Of a stretch of 64,000 nucleotides of DNA, positions 15,264 to 24,388 are shown piece after piece; positions within the stretch are counted from its first letter, which is position 1, and each line of letters starts with the position of its first letter. The stretch comes from Acidovorax sp. NCPPB 3576 (GTDB taxonomy: Bacteria > Pseudomonadota > Gammaproteobacteria > Burkholderiales > Burkholderiaceae_C): NCBI RefSeq assembly GCF_028473605.1, contig NZ_CP097267.1, positions 1,790,501-1,854,500 on the forward strand, given 5' to 3'. The notes under the pieces are model-generated. The model saw nothing but the letters and a program-made list of their open reading frames with translations. It did no database searches and had not been told where the DNA came from. Both the position numbers and the translations under genes were made by a program.

Positions 15264-15755
15264 TCCGTTCCCGACCGGTCAATGGTGACCGGTCGGGTTC
15301 GGATGAGTCCGCGGCCCCGTCCGCTGTTCAGATGATCCGAGAATTTATGCCTAGGGCGACTCGATCAAATTTGCGATAAACAGCTTACGGTGGGGTCGTC
15401 CCCCATGGGTAACTCGCTCTCCAGTGGCGCACCGCACCTTGCTTCCGGCCTCATCCTGACCGGCGGCAGCGCGTACTGGCGATTGCTCGAAGCATCTTTT
15501 CCTACCTTCCCCCAATCCGCTTATGGGGGAGGACTGCTGAACGGTGCGTGGCTTTCGCTTATGCGGTATGGATGGCTTGCAAGCGATCCATACCAGTTGC
15601 TTTTTTCTCGAAGCCGTTTTCAACGCCCTCAGCGCGAGATGAGGGAATGATAGCTGCAAAACGCCGCAATGGCGTGCTCTATGAAGCGCTGGCGGGGGAG
15701 CTGGGCTTGGCACAAATCTGGCACACGCAGTGTGCAAAAACGTGCCCATAAAAGC
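15264..15755. other. Right end of the element, no gene supported
   Basis: About 490 bp between the HTH gene and the terminator near attR. It holds only overlapping short frames without family similarity or convincing ribosome-binding sites. ACCGGTC repeats (near 15276-15295) lie just upstream of the HTH gene and may belong to its promoter. Integrase arm-type sites would be expected here but none is identified. Confidence 0.5.
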
Positions 15756-15797
15756 AAAACAACGCACTAACCTGCAAGGGTTAGTGCGTTGTTTTTA
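15756..15797 (-). terminator. Element-borne terminator behind tRNA-Thr
   Basis: AAAACAACGCACTAA and TTAGTGCGTTGTTTT form a perfect 15-bp stem with a 10-base loop, ending 11 bp from the 3' end of tRNA-Thr. The element replaces the terminator displaced to 2811-2842, so the tRNA transcript is still ended properly after integration. Confidence 0.85.
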
Positions 15798-15807
15798 TTA
15801 CCAAAAA

Positions 15808-15854
15808 TGGTGCCGGAGAGATGAATCGAACACCCGACCTTCTCATTACGAATG
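15808..15854 (-). repeat. attR: 47-bp repeat within tRNA-Thr
   Basis: Identical to 2847-2893. This copy is part of the intact tRNA gene, so the element restored the 3' end of the tRNA on insertion and lies between the two copies (about 12.96 kb). Confidence 0.92.
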
Positions 15855-15883
15855 AGCTGCTCTACCGACTGAGCTACACCGGC
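15808..15883 (-). tRNA. tRNA-Thr (anticodon CGT)
   Basis: A 76-nt cloverleaf with encoded CCA: D arm GCTC/GAGC, anticodon loop TTCGTAA giving anticodon CGU for ACG codons, T loop TTCGATT. The 5' end lies 11 bp after the fbp stop on the same strand, so it is probably read from the prfB-pepN-fbp side or a nearby promoter. It is the integration target of the adjacent element. Confidence 0.95.
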
Positions 15884-15894
15884 TAAGACTCAAA

Positions 15895-16902
15895 TTATAT
15901 ATCGGAATGGTAGCGTGTCACGCGCTCCACTTCATTTTTCGAACCCAGCACCACGCTGACGCGCTCGTGCAACTGCGTGGGCTGGATGTCCAGGATGCGC
16001 TGCTTGCCGTTGGTGGCGGCGCCTCCGGCCTGCTCGACGAGCCAGCTCATGGGATTGGCCTCGTACATCAGGCGCAGCTTGCCGGGCTTGTTGGGTTCGC
16101 GCTTGTCCCAGGGGTACAGGAACACGCCGCCGCGCGTGAGGATGCGGTGCACGTCGGCCACCATGCTGGCGATCCAGCGCATGTTGAAGTCCTTGCCGCG
16201 CGGGCCTTCGGTGCCGGCCAGGCACTCGTCGATGTAGCGCTTGACCGGGGTGTCCCAGTGGCGCATGTTGCTCATGTTGATGGCGAATTCCTTCGTGTCT
16301 TCGGGAATCCGCACGTTCTCTTCCACCAGCACGAACGAGCCCTGCTCGCGGTCCAGCGTGAACATGGCGACGCCGTCGCCCACGGTCAGCACCAGCGTGG
16401 TCTGGGGGCCGTAGATGCAGTAACCCGCGGCCACCTGCTGGGTGCCGGCCTGCAGGAAGTCCTCCGTCATGACACCGGGGTGGCCTTCGGGCTTTTTCAG
16501 CACGCTGAAGATGGTGCCGATGCTCACGTTCACATCGATGTTGGAGGAGCCATCGAGCGGATCGAACAGCAGCAGGTACTCGCCCTGCGGATAGCGGTTG
16601 GGCACCACGTAGATGCTGTCCATCTCTTCGGACGCCATGGCCGCCAGGTGGCCGCCCCATTCGTTGGCTTCGATGAGCACTTCGTTGGCGATGATGTCCA
16701 GCTTCTTCTGGATCTCGCCCTGCACGTTCTCGCTGGTAGCGGTGCCCAGTACGCCGCCCAGCGCACCCTTGTCCACCGCGTGGCTGATGCTCTTGCAGGC
16801 GCGGGCGACCACTTCGAGCAGCAGGCGCAGTTGCGAGGGGATGAGGCCGTCCACCCGCTGCTGTTCGACGAGGTAGCGGGTGAGGCTGATGGTTTTTGCC
16901 AT
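15895..16902 (-). CDS. fbp: Fructose-1,6-bisphosphatase class 1
   Basis: A 335-residue cytoplasmic enzyme hydrolysing fructose-1,6-bisphosphate to fructose-6-phosphate in gluconeogenesis and, where present, the Calvin cycle. The metal/phosphate motif [20 protein letters not shown] and the substrate-binding [19 protein letters not shown] are clear, and the length is that of the family. It starts 24 bp after pepN, making prfB-pepN-fbp one probable transcription unit, and ends just before tRNA-Thr. AAGGAAA precedes the ATG. Confidence 0.97.
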   Translation of the reverse strand: MAKTISLTRYLVEQQRVDGLIPSQLRLLLEVVARACKSISHAVDKGALGGVLGTATSENVQGEIQKKLDIIANEVLIEANEWGGHLAAMASEEMDSIYVVPNRYPQGEYLLLFDPLDGSSNIDVNVSIGTIFSVLKKPEGHPGVMTEDFLQAGTQQVAAGYCIYGPQTTLVLTVGDGVAMFTLDREQGSFVLVEENVRIPEDTKEFAINMSNMRHWDTPVKRYIDECLAGTEGPRGKDFNMRWIASMVADVHRILTRGGVFLYPWDKREPNKPGKLRLMYEANPMSWLVEQAGGAATNGKQRILDIQPTQLHERVSVVLGSKNEVERVTRYHSDI

Positions 16903-16926
16903 GGAGAGGATTTCCTTTTTGTTTTA

Positions 16927-19650
16927 TCAGTCGGCCAGCGCGCGGGTGACCACCTCGCGCACGTCGTTGGACAGATCGGGCTTGGCCGCCACGCGGGCGA
17001 TGGCGTCGCGCGCCGCGCCGCGGTAGGGATCGGCCAGCTTCTTCCAGCGGTCGAGCGCCCGGGCCAGGCGCGCCGCCACCTGCGGGTTGAGCGTGTCCAG
17101 CTCCAGCACGCGATCGGCCCAGAACTGGTAGCCCGCGCCGTCCAGGCGGTGAAAGCCCCCGGGGTTGGCGCTGCAGTAGCTGAAGATCACGCTGCGCGCG
17201 CGGTTCGGGTTCTTGAGGCTGAAGTCCGCGTGCTTCATGAGCTGCTGCACGGCCGCCAGCACCTGGCCGCCGCGGTCGGGCGCGCCCGCCTGCAGCGAGA
17301 ACCATTTGTCCAGCACCAGGGCCTCGTCCTTGAACAGGGCATGAAAGCGCGCGAGCGCCGGCTCGGCCAGGGCATGGCCGCTGTACACCAGCGCCGTGAG
17401 GGCGTTGAAGCGGTCGGTCATGTTGCCAGCGTCCTTGAAACGCTGGTACGCCTTGCCCGGCCACACGGTGTCGCCCGTGGTGCGGGCCGCCAGGCACAGC
17501 ATGGACAGCGCCAGGCCCGACAGCGCGCGGCGGCCGGCCGAGATCGCGTCGGGGCGGTAGGCGCCCGTGTCGTGGTGCTGCGCCCAGATGGCTTCCCACT
17601 CCGGTTGCAGCGCGACGGCGAGCTGCGCGCGCATCGCTTCGCGCACGGCGTGCACGCGCTGCGGGTCCACCACGTCCAGGTGCTCGGCGATGTAGCCCTC
17701 GGAGGGCAGGCTGAGCACCAGCTCCTTGAAGGCCGCGTCCAGCGTCGGATGGCGCAGCACGCCGCGCATGGCCTCGACGAAACTCTCGGGCACGATCTGT
17801 TGCTCGATGGGCCCGCCTGCCGGCGGATTGATTGCCTCGTCTGCTATTGTTTTAATAGCGATTCGCAGGGCCAGCCGCTGGCCGGCCTCCCAGCGGTTGA
17901 AGGCGTCGGTGTCGTGCGCCAGCAGGGCGAGCAGCTCGGCATCGCTGTAGTCGATGTCCAGCACCACCGGGGCGCTGAACCCGCGCAGCAGCGACGGCAC
18001 GGGCTGGGAGCCCACGTTCACGAAGGTGAACGCATGGGTGGCCTCGGTCAGCACCACGGTGCGGTCCGCGCCGCCCGCGGCGGCTTCGCCCTCCAGTTGC
18101 AGCGGCAAGGCGCTGCCGTCCGCGCCCAGCAAGCCCAGGGCCACCGGGATCACGGCGGGCTCCTTGAGCGGCTGGCCGGGCGTGGGCGCGAGGCTTTGCG
18201 ACAGCGTGAGCGTGTAGGTGCGCGCGGCGGCGTCGTACACGCCCGTGGCCTGCACGCGCGGCGTGCCGGCCTGCGAGTACCAGCGCTTGAACTGCGGCAG
18301 CAGGCGGGCCAGGTCGCTGTCCGGATTGGCATCGGCGATGGCCTGCGCGAAATCGTCGCAGGTGACGGCCTGGCCGTCGTGGCGCTCGAAGTACAGCTTC
18401 ATGCCGCGCGCGAAGCCTTCGCGGCCCACCAGCGTGTGCATCATGCGCACGACCTCGGCACCCTTTTCGTAGATGGTGACGGTGTAGAAGTTGTTGATCT
18501 CGACGTAGCTGTCGGGGCGCACCGGGTGGGCCATGGGGCCGGCGTCTTCCGGGAACTGCGCGGTGCGCAGCACGCGCACGTCCTCGATGCGCTTGACGGC
18601 GCGGGCCGAAGGACTGCCCGACAGGTCCTGGCTGAACTCCTGGTCGCGAAAGACCGTGAGGCCTTCCTTGAGCGACAGCTGGAACCAGTCGCGGCAGGTG
18701 ACGCGGTTGCCGGTCCAGTTGTGGAAGTACTCGTGGCCCACCACGCTTTCGATGTTGCCGAAATCCACATCGGTCGCCGTGGCCTGGCTGGCCAGAACGT
18801 ACTTCGTGTTGAAGATGTTCAGGCCCTTGTTCTCCATGGCGCCCATGTTGAAGTCGCTGGTGGCGACGATCATGAAGCGCTCAAGATCCAGCGGCAGGCC
18901 GAAGCGCGCCTCGTCCCAGGCCACGCTGGCCATGAGGGAATTCATGGCGTGCTCGGTCTTCTCCAGGTCGCCCGGGCGCACGTACACCTGCAGCAGGTGG
19001 TCGGCGCCGGAGCGCGAGCGGATGCGCTGCTCGCGCGCCACGAGCTTGCCGGCCACCAGCGCGAACAGGTAGCAGGGCTTCTTGTGTGGGTCCTGCCATT
19101 TGGCGAAGTGGCGCGCGCCGTTCGGGCCGTCGTCCAGCGGGCCGTGGTCGATCAGGTTGCCGTTGGACAGCAGCACCGGGTAGGCGGCCTTGTCGGAGCG
19201 CAGCAGCACGGTGAAGCTGGCCATCACGTCCGGCCGGTCCAGGAAGTAGGTGATGCGCCGAAAGCCCTCGGCCTCGCACTGGGTGAAGAAGGTGCCCTGG
19301 CTCACGTACAGGCCCGACAGCTGCGTGTTCTTGTCGGGCGCGCAGGTGGTGAAGATCTCCAGGTCGAAGGGCTCGTGGCCCTCCGGCAGGTTCTCCAGCA
19401 CCAGCTGGCCGCCTTCCATCTTGAACGAGGTGCCCGCGCCGTTGACCAGCACGCGCGCCAGGTTCAGGTCGTCGCCATCGAGCCTCAGGGCGCCCGCGGG
19501 CACGTCCGCGTTGCGGCGCAGCCGCATCTTGTTGAGCACCCGGGTCTTGGCCGGGTCCAGGTCGAACGTGAGGTCCACCGTGTCGATCCAGAACGCGGGG
19601 GCGGTGTAGTCGGCACGGTGGATGGCCGTGGCGTGTCCTTCTCTCATCAT
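16927..19650 (-). CDS. pepN: Aminopeptidase N (M1 metallopeptidase)
   Basis: A 907-residue zinc aminopeptidase that removes N-terminal residues from peptides in the cytoplasm. The exopeptidase motif GAMEN is near residue 270 and the zinc motif HEYFHNWTGNR with the third ligand Glu (LKEGLTVFRDQEF) near 304-330. The start at 19650 (MMREGH) follows the prfB stop by 22 bp; the frame is open further upstream, but that part overlaps prfB and is not coding. A palindromic repeat core at 17843-17859 is translated as AIKTIA in the C-terminal domain. Confidence 0.96.
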   Translation of the reverse strand: MMREGHATAIHRADYTAPAFWIDTVDLTFDLDPAKTRVLNKMRLRRNADVPAGALRLDGDDLNLARVLVNGAGTSFKMEGGQLVLENLPEGHEPFDLEIFTTCAPDKNTQLSGLYVSQGTFFTQCEAEGFRRITYFLDRPDVMASFTVLLRSDKAAYPVLLSNGNLIDHGPLDDGPNGARHFAKWQDPHKKPCYLFALVAGKLVAREQRIRSRSGADHLLQVYVRPGDLEKTEHAMNSLMASVAWDEARFGLPLDLERFMIVATSDFNMGAMENKGLNIFNTKYVLASQATATDVDFGNIESVVGHEYFHNWTGNRVTCRDWFQLSLKEGLTVFRDQEFSQDLSGSPSARAVKRIEDVRVLRTAQFPEDAGPMAHPVRPDSYVEINNFYTVTIYEKGAEVVRMMHTLVGREGFARGMKLYFERHDGQAVTCDDFAQAIADANPDSDLARLLPQFKRWYSQAGTPRVQATGVYDAAARTYTLTLSQSLAPTPGQPLKEPAVIPVALGLLGADGSALPLQLEGEAAAGGADRTVVLTEATHAFTFVNVGSQPVPSLLRGFSAPVVLDIDYSDAELLALLAHDTDAFNRWEAGQRLALRIAIKTIADEAINPPAGGPIEQQIVPESFVEAMRGVLRHPTLDAAFKELVLSLPSEGYIAEHLDVVDPQRVHAVREAMRAQLAVALQPEWEAIWAQHHDTGAYRPDAISAGRRALSGLALSMLCLAARTTGDTVWPGKAYQRFKDAGNMTDRFNALTALVYSGHALAEPALARFHALFKDEALVLDKWFSLQAGAPDRGGQVLAAVQQLMKHADFSLKNPNRARSVIFSYCSANPGGFHRLDGAGYQFWADRVLELDTLNPQVAARLARALDRWKKLADPYRGAARDAIARVAAKPDLSNDVREVVTRALAD
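17843..17859 (-). repeat. Dispersed palindromic repeat, core only (inside pepN)
   Basis: GCTATTGTTTTAATAGC is an AT-rich palindrome in GC-rich coding DNA and matches the GCTAT...ATAGC core of the dispersed repeat, without the GCGCTnGnGGCC part. It is read through in frame. Confidence 0.5.
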
Positions 19651-19672
19651 GGCTTGGGGCTTTCCGGGCGCT

Positions 19673-20777
19673 TTACACGCCCTGCTTGAGGGAGGCTTCG
19701 ATGAAGGCGTCGAGATCGCCGTCCAGCACCTTCTGGGTGGCGGATATTTCGACGTTGGTGCGCAGGTCCTTGATGCGGCTGTTGTCCAGCACGTAGCTGC
19801 GGATCTGGTGGCCCCAGCCGACATCGGTCTTGGTGTCTTCCAGCTTTTGCTGCTCTTCCTGGCGCTTGCGCATCTCGAAGTCGTACAGGCGCGAGCGCAG
19901 GCGCTGCCATGCCACGTCGCGGTTGCTGTGCTGGCTGCGGCCATCCTGGCATTGAACGACGATGCCGGTCGGAATGTGCGTCAGACGCACGGCCGAATCG
20001 GTCTTGTTGATGTGCTGCCCGCCCGCGCCGCTGGCGCGGAAGGTGTCGGTGCGCACGTCGGCCGGATTGATGTCTATCTGGATCGAGTCGTCGATCTCCG
20101 GATAGACGAACAGGCTGGCGAAGCTGGTGTGGCGCCCGCCCGAGGAGTCGAACGGGCTCTTGCGCACCAGCCGGTGCACGCCGGTCTCGGTGCGCAGCAG
20201 GCCGTAGGCGTATTCGCCCTCGATCTTGATCGTGGCGCTCTTGATGCCGGCCACGTCGCCCGGGGTTTCGTCTTCCACCGTGGTCTTGAAGCCCTTGCGC
20301 TCGGCGTACTTGAGGTACTGGCGCAGCAGCATGCCCGCCCAGTCGCAGGCCTCGGTGCCGCCGGCGCCGGCCTGGATGTCCACGAAGCAATTGAGCGGAT
20401 CGGCCTCGTTGCTGAACATGCGGCGGAACTCGAGCATCTCGATCTCGGGCTTGAGCTTGGCGGTCTCGGCCTCGATGGTCATCAGGCCGTCATCGTCGCC
20501 TTCCTCCTTGCTCATGTCGAAGAGCTCGGTGTTGTCGGCCAGCTCGCGCGTGAGCCGCTCCAGCGTGAGAACCACGCCGTCCAGGCTCTTCTTTTCCTTG
20601 CCCAGCTCCTGGGCCTTCTTGGGGTCGTTCCAGACCGTGGGGTCTTCCAGCGAGGCGTTTACCGTGCGCAGGCGTTCGAATTTGGCATCGAAGTCAAAGA
20701 TACCTCCGTAACTCTTGCGTTCGCACGGTCAGGTCGGAGAGGGTGTTGCCGATGAGGTTGATGCGTTCTGCGTCCAT
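19673..20777 (-). CDS. prfB: Peptide chain release factor 2, programmed +1 frameshift
   Basis: Total product is about 367 residues, recognising UGA and UAA stops. The first 27 codons (20777 to 20697) end at CTT followed by in-frame TGA (20696-20694); the frame continues after skipping one base (20695 to 19673). The classic signal is intact: an AGG-rich internal Shine-Dalgarno (ACGGAGGTAT) directly before CTTTGAC. The anticodon tripeptide SPF ([10 protein letters not shown]) and catalytic GGQ ([11 protein letters not shown]) are present. RF2 level controls its own frameshift. The gene heads the prfB-pepN-fbp run. Confidence 0.95.
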
Positions 20778-20870
20778 GGTGCGTGTCCTGAGTGTTCGGT
20801 GGAATAACCGGCGATTTTCTCACGCGATGCGGCGACAGCCCCCAATGCCCTTGGGCGGAACGCAAAACAG

Positions 20871-20930
20871 GCCATTATTTCAAAAATGATAGCAAGATGC
20901 CCTAGTGGAATATGCGCTAGCGGCCTTTTT
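20871..20930 (+). repeat. Dispersed palindromic repeat, copy 2
   Basis: TTTCAAAAATGATAGC, then GATGCCCTAGTGG, then TGCGCTAGCGGCCTTTTT. It lies between prfB and the hydrolase stop codon and may double as a terminator for the hydrolase gene. Confidence 0.75.
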
Positions 20931-21886
20931 CATTCAAGGTCGCTCAGGAACGACGCGATCAGTGCCGCCACTGCCCGGGGCTGGTCGTGGTGCAGCATGT
21001 GGCCGGCGTCCTGGACCACGGCGGTGCGGCAATCGCGCACGTGGCGCAGGCGGGCGTGGTATTCGGGCAGGTCGTAGCGGTCCTTCCACCACAGGCCCAT
21101 GCTGTCGTCGCTGGCCTCCACTGCGAGGGTGGGCGCGGTGATGCCGTCGTAGAGGGCCAGCGCTTCCTCCACGCGGTAGATCTGCGAACTGGTGATCTTG
21201 TGCGCGGCATCGCCCAGGATGCGCCAGCGGCCCTGCGCGTCGGGCGCAGCCCACTGCCGGGCGAGCCACGCGGCCTTGTCGGCGGACAGGCGCGGGTTGG
21301 TCTTGATGAGGCGCTGGGCCACGCCGTCGGCGCTGTCGTAGGCCTTGAGCGATTTTTCGCCCCGCTCCAGCGCCCGGATCTCGTCCATCCACTGCGCGTA
21401 GCGCTTCGGGGCCTGGTCGGGCGTGGTGGCCGGCAGGCCGAAGCCTTCCAGGTTGACCAGCCGGCGGATGCGCGCGGGCCGCACGCCGGCATAGGCCATG
21501 CACACGTTGCCGCCCATGCTGTGGCCCACCAGATCGACCGGCTGGCCGGGCGCGTAGTGGTCCAGCAGGTGGTCCAGGTCGGCCAGGTAATCGGCGAACA
21601 CGTAATGGTCGCAGGGCGCGGGCAGGCGGCTCAGGCCGAAGCCCCGCCAGTCGGGCGCGATGACCGTGCGGCCGGCGAAGAACGCCTCTGGCAGCGCATC
21701 GACCACGAACTGGTAGGAGGCGCCCACGTCCATCCAGCCGTGCATCAGCACCAGCGGCGGGCGGGAAGCAGAAGGAGAAGCGGAGGTGGCGGAGGGCGGC
21801 GCCTCGCCGTTCCAGCGGCGAACGTGGTACTGCAGGGTGCGGACGGGGACGAATTCGCTCTGGGAGGCGCGGGCGGGCTGGTACAT
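20930..21886 (-). CDS. Alpha/beta-fold hydrolase
   Basis: A 318-residue serine hydrolase. LVLMHGWMDVGASY gives the HG oxyanion hole, DLVGHSMGGN the nucleophile elbow (Ser near 132), and the C-terminal VVQDAGHMLHHDQP the catalytic His, with the acid probably in LAVEASDDSMG. No signal peptide, so cytoplasmic; the substrate is unknown (epoxide hydrolase/esterase-like subfamily by cap region). It is divergent from tas with 175 bp between. Confidence 0.87.
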   Translation of the reverse strand: MYQPARASQSEFVPVRTLQYHVRRWNGEAPPSATSASPSASRPPLVLMHGWMDVGASYQFVVDALPEAFFAGRTVIAPDWRGFGLSRLPAPCDHYVFADYLADLDHLLDHYAPGQPVDLVGHSMGGNVCMAYAGVRPARIRRLVNLEGFGLPATTPDQAPKRYAQWMDEIRALERGEKSLKAYDSADGVAQRLIKTNPRLSADKAAWLARQWAAPDAQGRWRILGDAAHKITSSQIYRVEEALALYDGITAPTLAVEASDDSMGLWWKDRYDLPEYHARLRHVRDCRTAVVQDAGHMLHHDQPRAVAALIASFLSDLE

Positions 21887-22061
21887 CGGCCGATTATTCG
21901 CCGCAGGGTGCGGCAGCGTCAGTCAAGGCTGGGACAAGCGGCGGCCCGCTCGCTTTTCGCTCCCGCTGCGGGGGCCTTCGGGCATGCGGCGCGCTCGCTG
22001 CGGGAACGGGGAAAATCCATTATTCTGCCCAGCCCATCCGCAGCTTGTAGGTCCTCTCCCC

Positions 22062-23123
22062 ATGCAAAAAATCCCATTGGGCGCCAGCGCGCTCCAGGTC
22101 ACGCCCATCTGCCTGGGCACCATGACGTTCGGCGAACAGGTGGACGAAGCCACGGCCCACGCCATTCTCGACCGCTCGCTGGAGCGGGGCGTGAACTTCA
22201 TCGACACCGCCGAAATGTATGCCGTGCCGGCGCGCGCAGAGACCTTTGGCGCCACCGAAACCATCATCGGCCGCTGGTTCGCCAGCCGCCCCGGCGCCCG
22301 CGAAAAGACGGTGCTGGCCACCAAGGTGGCAGGCCCGTCGCGCGGCATGCCCTGGGTGCGCGAAGGCAAGGGAATGACCCCGGCCGACATCGTGGCCTCG
22401 TGCGACGCCAGCCTGCGCCGCCTGCAGACCGACGTGATCGACCTCTACCAGATCCACTGGCCCGAGCGCCACGTGCCGGCGTTCGGCACGGTGTACTACG
22501 ACCCCGCCAAGGAAACTTCGGCCACGCCCATCCACGACCAGCTGCAGGCGCTGGCCGGGCTGGTGCAGGCCGGCAAGGTGCGTGCCATCGGCCTGTCCAA
22601 CGAAACGCCGTACGGCGTGCACGAATTCGTGCGGCTGGCCGAGCAGCACGGCCTGCCGCGCGTGGCCACGGTGCAGAACCCGTACTGCCTCATCAACCGC
22701 ACGTGGGAAAACGGCATGGACGAGTCCTGCCACCGCCTGGGCGTGTCGCTGCTGGCGTATTCGCCGCTCGGTTTCGGGCTGCTCACGGGCAAGTACGACG
22801 CCAGCGGCACGACCGGCGACGGTGCGCCGAAGGGCGCGCGCATCGCCAGCTACGAATCGGTGCGCAAGCAGCGTTGGGGCCGGCCCGAGGCGCTGGAGGC
22901 CTCGCGCCGCTACAACGCGCTGGCGCGCGAGCACGGCCTCACGCCCACGCGGATGGCGCTGGCGTTCTGCTACACCAAGTGGCAGGTGGCCAGCACCATC
23001 ATCGGCGTGACCTCGCTGGCCCAGCTGGACGAAGACCTCGATGCCTGGGGCACCACCCTCTCGCCCGAGCTGCTCGCGGCCATCGATGCGGTCCGCTGGG
23101 AACTGCGAGACCCGGCCCTGTGA
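22062..23123 (+). CDS. tas: NADP(H)-dependent aldo/keto reductase, Tas-type
   Basis: A 353-residue TIM-barrel oxidoreductase. GTMTFGEQVDEATAHAIL, FIDTAEMYAVPARAETFGAT (catalytic Asp and Tyr), VLATKVAGPSRG (Lys) and YQIHWPERHVPAFG (His) are conserved, and the extended loops match E. coli Tas as remembered. Start 22062 (MQKIPLG) is chosen because family similarity begins there; the frame is open further upstream without similarity. The stop overlaps the GTG start of ybaK (GTGA), implying coupling. Confidence 0.92.
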   Translation: MQKIPLGASALQVTPICLGTMTFGEQVDEATAHAILDRSLERGVNFIDTAEMYAVPARAETFGATETIIGRWFASRPGAREKTVLATKVAGPSRGMPWVREGKGMTPADIVASCDASLRRLQTDVIDLYQIHWPERHVPAFGTVYYDPAKETSATPIHDQLQALAGLVQAGKVRAIGLSNETPYGVHEFVRLAEQHGLPRVATVQNPYCLINRTWENGMDESCHRLGVSLLAYSPLGFGLLTGKYDASGTTGDGAPKGARIASYESVRKQRWGRPEALEASRRYNALAREHGLTPTRMALAFCYTKWQVASTIIGVTSLAQLDEDLDAWGTTLSPELLAAIDAVRWELRDPAL

Positions 23124-23623
23124 GCAAGAAGGCCGCCAAGGCCGCCCATGTGAGCGAAACCCCGGCCACCCAGTGGCTGCGGCGCCAGGGCGTGGCCTTC
23201 ACCGAGCATCCCTACGACTACGTGGAGCACGGCGGCACCGCGCACAGCGCGGCCAGCCTCGGGCTGGACGAGCATGGGGTCGTCAAGACGCTGGTGATGC
23301 AGGACCAGGACGCCAAGCCGCTCATCGTGCTGATGCACGGCGATCGCAAGGTGTCCACCAAGAACCTGGCGCGGCAGATCGGCGCCAAGTCGGTCGAGCC
23401 CTGCCAGCCCGAGGTGGCCAACCGCCACAGCGGGTACCTGGTGGGCGGCACCTCGCCGTTCGGCACGCGGCGCGACATGCCGGTGTACATCGAGGAGAGC
23501 ATCCTCGCGTTGCCGCGCATCGCCATCAACGGCGGCCGCCGGGGCTTTCTCGTGCAGATCGATCCGCAGGTGTGCGTGCAGTTGCTCGGTGCAAAGCCGG
23601 TGCAGTGCGCGCTGGCAGAATAG
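23120..23623 (+). CDS. ybaK: Aminoacyl-tRNA deacylase YbaK (Cys-tRNA(Pro) type)
   Basis: A 167-residue trans-editing protein that hydrolyses mischarged Cys-tRNA(Pro) or related tRNAs. The YbaK/EbsC fold is seen in TPATQWLRRQGVAFTEHPYD, then DEHGVVKTLVM with the catalytic-site Lys, then GGTSPFGTRRDMPVYIEESI and a C-terminal INGGRRGFLVQIDP. It starts at GTG 23120, overlapping the tas stop by 4 bp. Confidence 0.92.
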   Translation: MSKKAAKAAHVSETPATQWLRRQGVAFTEHPYDYVEHGGTAHSAASLGLDEHGVVKTLVMQDQDAKPLIVLMHGDRKVSTKNLARQIGAKSVEPCQPEVANRHSGYLVGGTSPFGTRRDMPVYIEESILALPRIAINGGRRGFLVQIDPQVCVQLLGAKPVQCALAE

Positions 23624-23707
23624 GCCGCCCCGCCGAACCGGTGCCGCGCCTTCGAGGCGCCGCCACCCGGCATTTCCTGGCGCCTGCATCCTGAAGGACT
23701 CACTACC

Positions 23708-24337
23708 TTGACCACTGTCTATTGCCTCCTGGCCACCGTGGCCGCCTACCTGCTGGGCTCGCTGTCGTTCGCCGTCATCGTGAGCCGCACCATGGGCCTG
23801 AACGATCCGCGCACCTACGGCAGCAAGAACCCCGGCGCCACCAACGTGCTGCGCTCCGGCTCCAAGGCCGCGGCCGTGATCACGCTGCTGCTCGATGCGG
23901 TCAAGGGCTGGCTGCCCGTGGTGCTGGTGCAGGCCTTCGGCAAGCCCTATGGCCTGGAGGACGGCACCGTGGCGCTGGTGGGCTTGGCGGCGTTCCTGGG
24001 GCACCTGTGGCCCGTGTTCTTCCGCTTCGAAGGCGGCAAGGGCGTGGCCACGGCGCTGGGCGTGCTGGTCGGCATCAGCCCCTGGCTGGGGCTGGCCACG
24101 CTGCTGACCTGGGTCATCATCGCCTTCTTCTTTCGCTATTCGTCGCTGGCCTCGCTGGCGGCGGCGGTGTTCGCGCCGCTGTACTACGTGATGTTCGGCG
24201 GCGTGCTCTGGTACACCGATGCGACCATCGGCGTGTCCATCGCGGCCATGTCGGCGTTGCTGGTGTGGCGGCACCGCGAAAACATCCGCCGCCTCATGGC
24301 CGGCACCGAATCGCGGCTGGGCAAGAAAAAGCCCTGA
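23708..24337 (+). CDS. plsY: Glycerol-3-phosphate acyltransferase (acyl-phosphate dependent)
   Basis: A 209-residue inner-membrane enzyme transferring acyl groups from acyl-phosphate to glycerol-3-phosphate, the first step of phospholipid synthesis. Family motifs [11 protein letters not shown], then [17 protein letters not shown] and [20 protein letters not shown] are clear, with about five membrane segments. The start is TTG at 23708, with AAGGA upstream; no ATG occurs before the first conserved motif. Confidence 0.94.
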   Translation: MTTVYCLLATVAAYLLGSLSFAVIVSRTMGLNDPRTYGSKNPGATNVLRSGSKAAAVITLLLDAVKGWLPVVLVQAFGKPYGLEDGTVALVGLAAFLGHLWPVFFRFEGGKGVATALGVLVGISPWLGLATLLTWVIIAFFFRYSSLASLAAAVFAPLYYVMFGGVLWYTDATIGVSIAAMSALLVWRHRENIRRLMAGTESRLGKKKP

Positions 24338-24388
24338 ATCGGCGGGTGGGCGGGCTCGGGCCTGTCGCCCGGCATGGCGTGACGCGGC

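Noticed and set aside
15351..15767. 138-codon minus-strand frame at the right end of the island
   Set aside because: No recognisable domain, no ribosome-binding site, Arg/Pro/Ser-rich composition; runs into the terminator.
15907..19689. A 1260-codon open frame on the plus strand across fbp and pepN
   Set aside because: It is antisense to two well-supported genes; the frame is open only because of GC-rich third positions, and its residue composition (His/Ala/Val/Gln) is typical of such shadows.
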